DNA of 64,000 nucleotides from the NCBI RefSeq assembly GCF_000715075.1, contig NC_134097.1, forward strand, positions 70,031,190 through 70,095,189, in the 5' to 3' direction. The stretch's first letter is position 1. The number at the start of each line of letters is the position of its first letter. Under the pieces are notes generated by a model. That model was not told the DNA's origin, ran no database searches, and was given only the letters and a program-made list of their open reading frames with translations. The stretch comes from Nicotiana tabacum (lineage: Eukaryota; Streptophyta; Magnoliopsida; Solanales; Solanaceae). Made by a program: the position numbers and the translations under genes. Positions 12,238 to 23,340 of this stretch are shown piece after piece.

Positions 12238-12580
12238 TGCTAGCCAGACCCCGTTTTGTGCAATTAGAAAGCTGGTGGCAGATTTTGAAGTCATTTCTCA
12301 CTCGTTCTGACCAAACAGACTCAAGAAGAGGAAGTAAACAAGACAAAAGGAACAGAGTAAAAGGCAATGGAAAGAGACGATTTCTAACAAGAAAACTAGA
12401 AAGTAGAAACTTATCAGATGTGGATACCAACTCTAACGACCATGACATGAACATTTGGATTATTTGGCCTAATCTATCAAGCAAGTCTGATGTTCAACTC
12501 TTGTTATACCCCTAAACCGTGAAACTGGGCTTCAATGCTTCGATTATCCAACCTTATTCATGACCCTTATTCGACTTGTA

Positions 12581-12671
12581 GTGCCCGAAGGGTTTTCACC
12601 ATCAAGCCTCTCTCATTTCGTTCATTCTCTCAACTCACTATCGCCTTATGGTGCCTGTGAAAGTTTTCACC
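12581..12671 (-). other. GGTGAAAAC...GCACC hairpin repeats (element 1)
   Basis: Two copies at 12581-12600 and 12650-12671. In sense each reads GGTGAAAAC, then a C/T-rich arm, a short loop, a G/A-rich arm and GCAC(C), so that GGTG pairs with CACC and the inner arms pair. Element 3 has three copies (59912-60071) and element 2 has two (33515-33605). Confidence 0.6.
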
Positions 12672-13045
12672 AATAAGACTCTCTAATTTTGTTCTTTTTT
12701 TCTTATTTCCTCTGATTTTGCAGATGACAAGGCATTAACCATGGTAAAAATATCATATGCTCCTAGCATGTCTGACTCGACACTCTCAAAGATTATCTGG
12801 GAGGTCTTTTTTGGACTGTAATATGGCTTTTTGACAAGGTTAGAAAGAAAGGATATCATAAAGGCTCAAAATAACTAAGATAACGGGGTTAATTTATTTA
12901 CAACTTTTTGAATCCATTCTAAAAACTTTGCCCCAATTTCTAAAACAAGGGAATTTGATTTTTTTTCTTTTCCTTTTGATGAAGTTACTAAGAAAGACTG
13001 TCCCACTTTCGACTTTGTGGGATTATAAAATATTTTATTTGGTAT

Positions 13046-13106
13046 GACCGAACCGTAAGGCTGCCTACGTATCTTGTGGTGACAAGAATCAGGTCAAACG
13101 TAGTTC
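13046..13106 (-). other. Hairpin module, position C (after integrase), element 1
   Basis: On the plus strand: GACCGAAC, GCCTACGTATC, tip stem CTTGT (13073-13077) with ACAAG (13082-13086) and loop GGTG, then GAATCAGGTC and CGTAGTTC. CTACG and CGTAG close a second helix. Confidence 0.78.
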
Positions 13107-13109
13107 ACA

Positions 13110-13345
13110 AAACTACTTTTGTTACTATTTTCCTTTTCCCTTTTTTTTCTTTTTTTCTTTTTTCTACGTTTTTTCCTTTTTTTCTTTTTCCTTTTTCTTC
13201 TTTATCTCTATTTTTCTCTCTCTTTTTTCTTCTCTTTTCTTTTCTTTCTTTTGCTTTTCTTACCTTTTTTCAATTTCTTTTATGTTTTCGTCTTCTCTTT
13301 TTCCTCTCTTTCTCTTCTTTATTTATCTTCTATATCCTTGTTTCT
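13110..13345 (-). other. Polypurine (sense) tract beside module C, element 1
   Basis: An almost pure T/C stretch on the plus strand, so A/G-rich in the element's sense. It matches the A/G tract at 59360-59550 in element 3 and lies beside module C in both. The hydrophobic open frames read through it (13076-13379) are composition artefacts. Confidence 0.65.
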
Positions 13346-13379
13346 GAACTTTGCTACTGATTCCAAAAGAGAGGTATGA

Positions 13380-14300
13380 AATGAAACAAATAAGGCTCAA
13401 AAGGTGTAACAAAGAATAAAGTGTTTAGATAACAGAAAGAGGGCCTCCCAATCTCTAAGAATACTAAGTGTAACACATACAACCTGAAGATGAAAAATGA
13501 AGACCATGCATAGCATTTCGTTTGCAGCATTGGCGTTGGTATCACAGATATGCGTTCCACCTTTCTTTAGTGCCTTGTCAAGTACAGAACTCTCATTGGG
13601 TGATTTCTTCTTCAAGATGGATACCCTCCGACTGTTCGGAGCAAACTCCCTTGACTTTATCTTGTAATTTGAGGTGTATTTGAACTCAAAATTACTTACT
13701 TCAAATTGTTAGGTCGCACTCTCTTGTAACAAATTCTTGTCGTCCCATTAACTTTCCAAACTATCTTCCTCAGTTTCACATGGTTCGGGCTTCAAATGAT
13801 CTCAAAATGTCCAAATCTGTACTTATTTCCCTCAAGTGTCCCTATCATCTTCAAAATTATTTCATTGCTTCATGATTAAACTAACTTTTAAGACTGGGCC
13901 TAGAATTATGCGTGCACGTCATGTCATTAGAGACAACATGAAAATAACTATAAAAAGAAAAGAGAACTAAACAAAAATGACTAGAAATAACATAAAAGAT
14001 AAAATTGCATTATGCAAACAGTGAAAGGGTTTGAACAACAAAACACACTGGGGTTACGACCCTGGAAAAAACCTAAATAACACTAAAAGGGGGACTACAA
14101 CTAAATGAAATAGGCAAAATAAAAGGATAGAAGGGTCTGAGTCACAAGACAATATCTGGATTACAACCCTGAAATAACCTAGACAACATAAATGACAACA
14201 AAACAAATCACCAAGACTCTTCCCTGGGTAACCAAGAAGGGAGCGTCTTTCCAATTACCAAGCTACACGTCGTAGCCACTGAGTTCCACATCAATATTAC
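13380..14300 (-). pseudogene. Post-protease and integrase-tail remnant with a pol deletion junction
   Basis: Sense sequence from 14300 to about 13630 follows element 3 from the end of gag and protease toward the start of the RT frame: 'ggcccagtcttaaaag' at 55771 has its counterpart near 13895, and 'tatccatcttgag' near 55976 its counterpart at about 13620. It then jumps to sequence matching the integrase end ('cccaatg...tgtacttgac', element 3 near 59110) and continues with 'ctatctaaacacttta' (59276). About 3.1 kb of RT, RNase H and integrase is missing. No open protein remains. Confidence 0.7.
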
Positions 14301-14451
14301 CAATACCACTACCAATTTCAATCATATTGACTTCAGTGAGAAAGTTCCCAAGATAACTCTCATGCTCCCTATCACCATGCATCATCCCCACAAAGTGTGC
14401 ATTATCATGTGTAGGTAAAGGATTATGCGCGATATGTTGGGTGTTACTGTC

Positions 14452-15825
14452 CTAGATCACAATTATCCCTTCTTGAATCATTCTTTCTATTTTCTTTTTC
14501 AAAGCACGACAATCTTCAATGTTATGACCTTGGACATTAGAGTGGTACATGCACCGTACAGTAGGATCAAAACCTTTTGCATATAGGTCCGACGTATAGC
14601 CGAGGAGCAGCTCAATCAGGCCAGAATGTTTTAACTTTCCAAACAGGCTTATATAGGATTCTCCGATTAGCATGAAACTATTTATTTGCCTTTGTTTCCC
14701 TCCATGCCCCAGTTTTCTAGGGTTGTTGGATGCTCGAAAATGCTGTAAAGGCAAAAGTGCATTATACAGTGCTGGCGCTCGCCATGAGGAATGACCCAGT
14801 GATTGGGCAGATGGTCGGATTTTGTTTGGAAGATAATACTGGGGTGGATTATGTGGAGTTTGGGGATGTTCATGGTGTCGGTATTGAGGCTGAATGCTTT
14901 TAGCAAGAATTCCCACTAGATCCTATCGTTGGCGGGGCTCAACAACATCTTTTCTATCATTGGGAGGACTGTCCCGAGCAACTTGTTCGTTCCATCTAAA
15001 CCAAAATTCCCTAAAACTTTCCTTGGGTTTCCTTTCCATCTAAGTTAGGGAGGAGCGGTCTGGGACAACGTCTATATTGTACTAAAAGTGTCGCACAAAA
15101 TCTTGAGCCATGTATGCCATTTACCGACATCTTGACGAGTATGCCATTCTAAAGCTACCCCAGTCAGGCTCTCACTGAAATCCGCTATCAGCAACTCATA
15201 TTTCTCACCAACACTTCTCATTTCATTGCAATAACCCCTCAGATGGGCTTCTGGATCTTCACGCTCATCATACAAATTAAACTTTGGCATCTTAAATCCT
15301 TTCAGCTTTCTGGATATCTCATCTTGCTCCACTGTCTTAGCAGGCTTTTCTGTTTCACCGGGAGGCTCAAAATTAAGAGCGTGAAAAGTTGGTTCTGGAG
15401 CATAGTGTTGGGCATCGAGGACTTTGAACACAGTCTCGTTAGAGGATCGAGGAAAAACAACTGGTGGAGGAGCTACAAAAGCATGAGTGGCCAAAGGAGC
15501 GGGATATGAGGTGGTTTAGCGGGTGGAGTGTGAAAATATTGCAGGTAGATATCAGCAGCAGCATGGAGCTGGATTTATGAAAGTGGTGGGATAGTTACAG
15601 GGTTTTCAGTGTAGTTAGCGGGGAATGAAGGTGGAGGATGCCCCCTGATCCAAGACTGATACATTTCTATCATCTACTATTTCAACCTTTGGACCTCCTC
15701 TTTCAATTCAGACTCCGACTCCACAAACTCCCTCGACGGGTCAACAACTCTTGTGTCCAGGTCTTTTCTAGTCATGACTACTTTGCTCTTTGACCTTGTG
15801 TTGTATTGATGAGTTACCTTAAGAA
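14452..15825 (-). pseudogene. Element 1 gag remnant
   Basis: The minus strand carries, in order, THQYNTRSKSK (near 15820) like the gag start of element 3; a Pro-rich segment; FKMPKFNLYDEREDPEAHLRGYCNEM and LTGVALEWHTRQD, the core of the retrotransposon gag domain; then PKESFREFWFRWNEQVAR. After about 14940 the frame jumps to the C-terminal part, including YTSDLYAKGFD and a knuckle-like CMYHSNVQGHNIEDCRALKKKIERMI (C-x3-H-x5-H-x4-C). In-frame stops and an internal deletion of much of the middle destroy it. It shows that this derivative once carried gag, unlike element 2. Confidence 0.8.
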
Positions 15826-15979
15826 CCACAAACCAACTATCCTTCTGCTATAATGAGGATAACAAAGAGGAGCAAAATGAAGTTAACATGTTAGCGTTAG
15901 GGCATTTAACAGCTAAAAATATCACATTACATGCAATGCACCTAGCAACAATTAACAGTTCAAGAATGACTTCGAGGGT

Positions 15980-16230
15980 CACAAGGTCACTTGGCATCAT
16001 CCTAATTTGTTCATTTCAATCTTCTCTTTTCGTTTCTTTTCTAGCACTGCTTGGCTTGCTCATTTTCCTTCCTCTTTTTTCTTCTAATTATCACTCTTTT
16101 TTTTTCTCATTTCTCACATCCTATAATTCATCTCCCTTTTTTTCCTCTCTTTTTTCACATCCCACAACTTCATCCTCTCTTTTTTTCTTTTTTCTTTTTT
16201 CTTTTTTTCTTTTTCTTTTTCTTTTAATAA
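15980..16230 (-). other. Polypurine (sense) tract before module B, element 1
   Basis: A T/C-dominated stretch on the plus strand between the gag start and module B, equivalent to 51576-51775 of element 3 and 35200-35345 of element 2. The open frame 15888-16319 read through it is a composition artefact. Confidence 0.6.
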
Positions 16231-16243
16231 TAAAAAATAATTT

Positions 16244-16310
16244 GATCGAACTCTATGTAGGTTGCCTGCGTATCATGATGCCGCATGAATCAGATTTTTG
16301 CGTAGTTCGG
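16244..16310 (-). other. Hairpin module, position B (before gag), element 1
   Basis: Plus strand: GATCGAA, GCCTGCGTA, tip stem TCATG (16273-16277) with CATGA (16284-16288), then ATCAGA and CGTAGTTCGG at 16301-16310. The same TCATG/CATGA tip occurs at position B in elements 2 and 3. Confidence 0.8.
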
Positions 16311-17460
16311 AAAGATTGAGAATAAAGTAAAAAAATTAACGTTCTCTTTTTTTTCTTTACTTTTTTACCTTAATAACTACTCTGATGAGAAAAGAGAAAT
16401 AAAAGAAGCAACCCCCCTTTTTTTTGAATTTTCTAGACTTAATGTTCTATAACCTATTCTAAACTCAAGCTTAACGAGCCTATATTTTTTCACCTTTTTC
16501 TTTTTTGAAATAAATACTCTATGAGAAATTATTAAGGAAAAAAAAACATTATAAGAGAAAAATATTTTTTGATTCCTTTTTTTAGGAAGAAATCTAAAGA
16601 ATAAACCAAAGAAAAATATTTAAATTTTCGTTTGTTATCCTTAAAAAAAGATTTCGAACCAAGAAATGAAAAAGATAAAAAATATTTTTGGATTTCAGTT
16701 TGATTGTCTAAGGGAGAAACACTGAAGATAAACCAAATATAAAGTATTTTTTTTCTTCTATTTACAATATCCTAAAGTTCTAATGAAAATAAGAAGAAGT
16801 TGTTTTTTTCATTTTTCATTAATTTCCCAAAGAAGCACCCCAAAAGAAATTTTTTTTGGATTTTTGGAATTAATACCTTAAAGAAAACTTTTTAAAAGGT
16901 ACTAAAAGAAAATTCTCTTTTTTTTGAAGTTTTAGACTTAATGTACTAAATGGAAGTATAAGAGAAATTTTTTATTTTAAGTTCTAAATATTAATTTCCT
17001 AAAGAAAACCACAAAAGTTTTTTTTTTTGAACTTCTAGAGTTAGTGTTATAACGAAAACATCTAACAGAAATATAAAACGCAAAATAGGAAATACAATAA
17101 TAAAAGACTCGATATTACTGTACAAAATTAAAAGGTAAAAGATGACATAAAAAAAACAATAGACTCAAAACATAATAACTAAAAAAAATCTCCTTAACCA
17201 AACTCCTGAATGATCGATCCTGACTGGATGGTCGTAGGGCGTCTATCATGCTCAAACTCCAGTAAGTAAATCCACACCTATATGAGAAAATTAAAACCAA
17301 ATAAGTTAAAGACCTAGAACGTTATGTGAGACAATAGCCCTTCCTGCAAGACATGATTGTGACTATTTTTCTAAAATTAACCTATGTGGTTAAAAATGGC
17401 TAAAATGCAAGAATTTGGCTAAGACCCCGCAAAGCCAAGAACTTGAGATTTATTAGGAAA
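16311..17460 (-). other. AT-rich leader replacing ORF1 in element 1
   Basis: Between modules A and B, where element 3 holds ORF1, this copy has only about 1.15 kb of AT-rich sequence with loosely repeated blocks ('ttttttgaa...agacttaatgt' at about 16420, 16920 and 17030). I see no credible coding sequence. The short frame 17115-17300 has no domain. Confidence 0.5.
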
Positions 17461-17463
17461 ATC

Positions 17464-17529
17464 AGACCTTATGTGGGTTGCCTACGTATCCCGCCCCGAG
17501 AGACGAGAATCAGGTTCGCGTAGTTCGGG
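17464..17529 (-). other. Hairpin module, position A (after PBS), element 1
   Basis: Plus strand: GCCTACGTATC, then a tip, then GAGAATCAGG and CGTAGTTCGGG. The tip pairing is imperfect here (CCCG against CGAG), the weakest of the twelve copies. Confidence 0.62.
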
Positions 17530-18394
17530 CAAATTGGATACGAGCGAGAAATAAAATAACAACTAATTTAGAGAAAAAATATTTTTGTCTTTTGTTTTGA
17601 AAAAATGATGAAACATATGTAAAATCTTTTTGGATTTTCTTTTCCTTTTCTTTTATTTTCGGAAAATAATGAAAAAGTGAAAAATCTTCTTTTGAATTTT
17701 TTCAAGTTCTTTTTTTCTTAACAAAAATGTGACAGAAAATATAATTGGGCCCTACTTGCTTTATTTTCATACTTCACCCTCTGTTTTTTACTCTTTTCAT
17801 TTGCCCTCAAATATCATTGGTCCGCCAAATGACCCTTTTACCCTTGAAGAAATGCAACATGTAGCACATTAGGATGCATCAGGATGGTCTTTTATTTTTG
17901 GGTACACCTGTCCTAAACGGACCCAACCCCTGTGTTGCGTCCCCAAAGTCAAATGCATGTGATGCAAACAAACGTTCCTACTAGGAATCCGGCATGAGGC
18001 TATGTTATACAAGGTTTAAAAACCTGGGTTTATTTGTTCTAGACCTGGCTTACCCGAGTCGACAGCTTGAGCTGGGGGGAGAGGGGCAGCGTACCGGGAA
18101 TACAGAAGCTTCACCGGCTTTGCAACTTGTCCGAACCTCATTCTAAAATTGGGATATGACTCTAACAGAAGAGAAGCTACACTAAGTACACCCTTCCCAG
18201 ATGATTTAGAAGACTCAGAGAGAGGAGGGATTCGTAATAATTTATATATAGTTCAACGATATCAAAGCGGTAAAAATGACATTTAGCACATTAGGCTCAA
18301 ACATGAAAATAAAACCAGTAATAAATAAAGCCAAATATAACAATTATTCTAAGCTCGAATTCTTGAACCCTGAACCAGAAGTTTTGGGTTCTTG

Positions 18395-18412
18395 TCCTCA
18401 GCAGAGTCGTCA
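18395..18412 (-). other. Element 1 primer binding site, degenerate
   Basis: In sense this reads TGACGACTCTGCTGAGGA, four bases inside the right LTR. It differs by two transitions from TGGCGACTCTGCTGGGGA of element 2. Tat/Ogre elements typically prime from a tRNA-Arg, but I could not check the tRNA match. Confidence 0.75.
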
Positions 18413-18416
18413 GAGC

Positions 18417-20666
18417 AGTCACACCTCCTTTTCACTATCCCGGAAAGGGTATAGAGAGTTTTTTCCAATTAAAGTGATAATCGAAATGGGATTTATTTAT
18501 TTATTCAGAGTCGCAACTTGGGATAATTTATGGTGTTCTAAGTCACCGGTTTAGAATCCCGAATCGAGGAAAATTTGACTCTAATTATGGTCCACGAACA
18601 CAGAAATCCGAGTAAGGAATTCTGTTAACCAGGGAGAAGGTGTTAGGCATTCCCGGGTTCCGTGGTTCCAGCACGGTCGCTCAACTATTATTATTGGCCT
18701 AATTATCTGATTTTAAAATATTTTTAAACCTATGTGCATTTTTTAACTTTAAAACCGCTTTTAGTATTTTTAGGAAAAATCAAGGTTATTTAAAACACAT
18801 CGTAAGCCACGCTGCATGAAATGCACCCGCGGTTCACGACATCGCTTTATTTAACATTGTTGGAAATTGGAACCGGATCACATGAATATTTAATATTGTT
18901 GGAAATTGGAACCGGGTCACATGAATTGTACACCCGAATTTTAGCAATCACAACTACATCACGGAAACCCTACCCATAGTCACCATGATTTATTTAATAA
19001 TCGCGCCTAAAGCAAGCTACGGTGGACAATTAAACAAACAAAGATGAGAGTTGAAGAATTTTCTAAGCCCAAAAGCATACAATTCTGTTAAACATTCCAA
19101 GTAAGTTTTTTTTATCAAATCTCGTAACCCAACAACATCCCAAACCTCAAATAATTTCCATTAGCCCTCACACGATTCGATTGTTGCTTTTAACTAAACT
19201 AATAGATCATGAAAATCAAGATGCTTTCAGATAATGGATTTCTTTACTAGACACATAATTAAATAACATGGTCAGCCATTAGTATGAGCAACATCAATTC
19301 CTCAAAGAAGACAAGATCAAACACAAAGGCAAACAACTATTATAATAAACACTGACCAAAATACAATTTGAAAATTAAAGAACGAACAAGAGTTTAGAAT
19401 TGGACCTCGAGCAACAAAGATCCTCTCTGATGTATTAATAAGAATTTCCAATTAAATCTTACACGAAACAGCCAACAGACGAGATGGAAATCCAAAATTA
19501 GCAACCAAACTTTAGAAGGAAGACTAGACCACAGTCGAAACGGTTGACGGAACTTCACCGGCGGCCTCTGAGTTTACCCGAAATCTCAACAGTTTCAAGA
19601 ACTTATTTGTAATCACCAACACATACGCTAGAACTCAACGAAAAGACCTCAAGCAGGACCTCTTGAAAACTCTCGCGAAACGGGAAAAAGGTTGGGACTC
19701 GGGTTGAGGAGGGCACGTTTTTTTGACTGCTTTTGCTGGGTTTTGGAGCTTTAAACCTTAGCAACATTACTGATAAACATGCTGCTATACTAAGAAAATT
19801 GCAGCATCTTGTTCGTTAATCATCGAGGGTGCGACTCCGGGGGTGCGACTCCGGCGGAACAGTGATAGTAGAGGGGGAAGAAGGCGGGGACGGGAAAGCA
19901 GCAACCGTCGCCGGCGATGGGGTGAGATAGAAAAAGAGAGAGATGGCTGGAAGGGGTGAATAGGTCTTCTAGATCTAGGTTTTGTCTTAGAGCTTCATGA
20001 AGAAGAAGCTCATGGGGGTCTGGTCGTTTGGTGTTCAGCAGCAACCATCGAAAATGGCTACTTCTTCTTTATAGAAGAGGATGATCGATCAGGGGGGTGG
20101 GTTTGATCTTGTCAAAATCCGCTGATTCCCCATAAAAGTTAGAGAAAATCACCTCTTTTATTTTTGTCTCTAGGTTAGTCAAAACCAGAAGAAAAGCGGC
20201 TCCCTACGTCTGTGTATTAGGCGTTAGGTCTAGGCGTATATTTTAGGGTTCTTGTTTGTTTTACAGGGTTTTTTTAAGTTAGGGGTATGAGCCTAGGATT
20301 TATGGGCTTGGAAATTATGAGCTAGATCCGAAAATTAGGCCTAAAAATGGGTCATTTGAGCCCAAGTTTATTCTTTCCCTGCAAACAAGACTAAAAATAC
20401 GATCTCATTTATTAATTAATCCTACTTAAGTAAAATAACTATTAAAATAAGACTGACCGTTAAAACAAAACTGTTTTTTGTATTTTTCAAGATTAAAAAT
20501 GACTAGAAAACATTAGTGAAACCTTTTTTGGTAATTGTCATTTTCTTGTAATAAAATAAAGTAAAAGAGTCAAAATTAGTTGAAATAGCGATATTAGGCC
20601 TAAACTAAACATTTACATGCTAAAATGTGAAAAATCTTGGGGAGGGTCAAAAATCACATGTCTACA
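18417..20666 (-). repeat. Element 1 right LTR (5' LTR)
   Basis: Pairs with 3268-5457. In sense it starts TGTAGACATGTGATTTTTGA and ends GGAGGTGTGACT. It has a roughly 40-bp tandem duplication at about 18860-18925 ('ttgttggaaattggaaccgg' twice) that the left copy lacks, plus scattered substitutions. This is the LTR that would have driven transcription leftward. Confidence 0.88.
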
Positions 20667-20699
20667 CTGGCCACGCCTCATCAGATTTGGGGCATGACA
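20667..20699 (+). other. Right half of the element 1 target with the CTGGC duplication
   Basis: Begins with the duplication CTGGC (20667-20671) and continues to an LTR-like end TTTGGGGCATGACA. It completes the older LTR interrupted at 3267. Confidence 0.55.
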
Positions 20700-21599
20700 A
20701 TACTAATTATAAATATTAAAATAATTTATATCTAATTATAGTATTTATTATAATGTTCTATATTTTGGTACATAAATTTTATAGTATGAATCTTCTATTA
20801 AAAGGTAATGAAACTATTGTATTCGAAGACAATACATAATTTTTCACAAGAAATTTTCTCTACTTTTTATTTTACTTAGATAATTAAATTATATAAATTA
20901 ATTAGTTTTAATTTTTTGACCAACTTTATATTCGTAATTAAGAATAAAAAATTTAAGGAGTGCCGATGGATACTATCAACTTTAGTTATAGCTTCCTACT
21001 TAGTTTGTTTTCACTTTAATTTTTTATTTCTACAAAGGTAATTAAAAATATAAACATAATTGATTATAATTTTATACAAAGAAAAAATCAAACTTAAAAT
21101 AAATAATAAGTAGATTTTTACTTACTCTCTGTGAATTTTTTCATTTTTGGTATACTTTTATTTTATAAAATTATTATATTACATAATTAAAATAAGAAAA
21201 GGATCTAATGCACACGATGTAGTTGAAATATTAAACAGAATTCTAAGAAATGTATGTGTTTGCATTAGTTTTCTTATTTCTTAAAGTGGTTTGAGATTGA
21301 TATTCGTAATTTTTAAGGTATTGCGATTCAAAAGAATTTTGAAACTAAATCCAACACTATATAATTTTTGTGGTGCTTAATTCAAATCCAACTTAATCTT
21401 GCTTTTTGATTAGTTTTATAATTATACAAATTTGATTTTGTCCATTTTTATCTAATTAAAATTTGTAAAATAAATATTATATGAATGAATAGACATATCA
21501 GAAAGTTTAATATATTCTAGTTTGGACCAAAATGCTACTAATATTTTGCCTATGAACCAATCATTTAAATACTCAACCAAAAAAAAAACAATCATACAT
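20700..21599. other. AT-rich stretch with nothing recognised
   Basis: About 900 bases of AT-rich sequence with no long open frame, no terminal repeats and no similarity to other parts of this window. It could be old host DNA or a decayed interior of the element whose LTR ends at 20699. Confidence 0.5.
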
Positions 21600-21775
21600 A
21601 TTTTTTTTTAAAACAGGAAATATTATTAATAACGCATTAAGAGTTATTACATAAGAGGATCCTCATCGGACCAGGATCTAGAATAGATAGAGAACTACTG
21701 GTTGCTAGGCTAGTGGGTGCTAAACAAGTATAAACATGGGAATCCAACAACGCTAAATTATTTAACACATTGACA

Positions 21776-22280
21776 TTAGTACATAATTCTAGTAGTAGTA
21801 GTGCCACTGGAATCCGATAGAACTAGGTCCTCCAGTGATTCTGGCATATGTATGTAGACAGCTGAGTAGTTAACGTTAGCCTGGATGGATGCCTGTTTCG
21901 CTAGTTCATGTGCCACCTGATTACCTTCATGGTAGATGTGTTGGATTAGTGGATTCCCCAACTTCTACATCCAGTACCTGTATTTAAAGATGATATTGTT
22001 ATGATGATTATAAATGTTGATTCCAGAAGGTCGATGATGTTTGTGCATCTGTCTCAATTACTAACTGTATCAAATTATTCTCCATTGCTAGTTGTAGGCC
22101 ATATTTTAAGGCCTGAAGCTCCATAGAAAGAGGGGAAGGGCCAAAAGAAGCATTGCTAAATCCAAGAATCCATTCTCCTTGGGAGTTTCTGAAAATTCCT
22201 CCAATACCACCTTTCATATGTTTATTAAGGTGGGCACCATCAATATTCAATTTAATGGAGTTAGTAGGAGGAGGGTGCAC
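21776..22280 (-). pseudogene. LINE 2 RNase H-like domain
   Basis: Two consecutive minus-strand frames. The first (22280 to 22008) has LNIDGAHLN (first catalytic Asp), GGIGGIFRNSQGEW, SMELQALKYGL (Glu) and VIETDAQ (Asp). The second (21961 to 21776) has YHEGNQVAHELAKQA, the usual last motif of the RVT_3-type RNase H in plant LINEs. Three of the classical residues are intact, better preserved than in LINE 1, but a break near 22000 separates the halves. Confidence 0.8.
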
Positions 22281-22439
22281 ACGTATATCTAGGTTATAGG
22301 GAATTGGGAGGGCATTAGGATTATTGATGGCACAATGTTTATATTCTAAAGCTCGTGTATAGACGAGATGACCGGAGAGGAGTTTGTTGATCCGATTGAA
22401 TACGTTATTGTTTCCGTTGTTCCATAAAAATCCAAAGAG

Positions 22440-23164
22440 CTAAGGGTAGAAATCCGTCCCAGGTTAAGGAATGAAGAAGGATAGAGGAAGTTGTCCCTCT
22501 TAGAGCATTCATCCAGTGCATATTAAAGATGTCTAGAAGGTTTATATTTAGACCAATATCGTTCCAGAAGTGTATTGCATGACGGGGTCAATTTGCATGG
22601 CAATGTGGTTAAGGTAAGATTTTGTAGGGATTATGTTATGCATGCATTGCCATAGGAAATACTTAATTCTATTGAGGGTATTAAGCTTCCAGATCCAATC
22701 AAAAGAGGAGTAATTTGTTACATTGCAATTGGAATGGAAAAGGAAATTGTTGATTTTGTGGAAAATGATCCATCAGAGGTTAAGAACCACAAATGAGTAT
22801 CTATTGGGTTATTATTGAAGGTTGGATCTATGAATTGGATAAGGTTACTAACAATTTGAGGTAGTTCAAAAGAGATCTGGGAGATATCCCAATGGATGAT
22901 CTTCTACACATCACTAACTTTCAGATGTGCGTCTTGAAGAGATAAGGGCCAAGTAACCATACTGCGGAGGGATTAGTTGTTGGGAAGACAAATTGAGTTC
23001 CAAAAATCTATACAAGTGCCATTACCAATACTCCAAGCAATGCCTTTAGAGCAAAGATTCCAACAAGTTAGGATGTTGCGCCAAATGAATGAGCAATTTT
23101 TAGCCTTGGTGCGATTGCTATAGCTACTAATGAGAACACATGACCATAGAAAAGAGGGTTGCAT
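22440..23164 (-). pseudogene. LINE 2 region between RT and RNase H (zf-RVT)
   Basis: The recognisable part (23164 to 22973) contains CSFIWRNILTCWNLCSKGIAWSIGNGTCIDFW, equivalent to W-x-N-x4-W...HVKFW of LINE 1 and placed directly after the RT domain. The zinc-binding segment further left (to about 22440) is broken by frameshifts; only fragments are readable. Confidence 0.6.
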
Positions 23165-23340
23165 AAATAATCGCCATGCTAGACTTGCTAAGAGTGATTG
23201 ATTCTTATAGGATGATTTATGGATTACAAGACCTCCTTTATGTTTATGCAGGGTAACAATATCCCATTTTATATAATGAATTTTTCTAGAGGAAGTGGTA
23301 GAAGCCCAGAGAAAATCTCTTTGAATTTTATTAACGTGTT

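Larger units (their letters stand above)
3268..20666 (-). mobile_element. Element 1: Tat/Ogre-type LTR retrotransposon, non-autonomous deletion derivative with nested insertions
   Basis: Two similar LTRs (3268-5457 and 18417-20666) flank a minus-strand interior with a degenerate PBS beside the right LTR and a PPT beside the left LTR. A perfect 5-bp target duplication CTGGC borders it. In sense order the interior holds hairpin module A, an AT-rich leader, module B, a broken gag, a short remnant joining the post-protease region to the integrase tail, module C, the 3' untranslated repeats, and module D. ORF1 and the RT, RNase H and integrase core are missing. LINE 1 with its hAT insertion adds about 3.6 kb to the 3' UTR. 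It was probably mobilised in trans (inference). Confidence 0.88.

Noticed and set aside
12183..12515. Open frame of 110 codons in the element 1 3' UTR
   Set aside because: Spans the boundary of a direct repeat, no domain, and no counterpart kept open in elements 2 or 3.
13076..13379. Phe/Leu/Ser-rich membrane-like small proteins (also 15888-16319, 51526-51736 and 59345-59795)
   Set aside because: Reading of homopolymer-like T/C or A/G tracts; no start context or homology.
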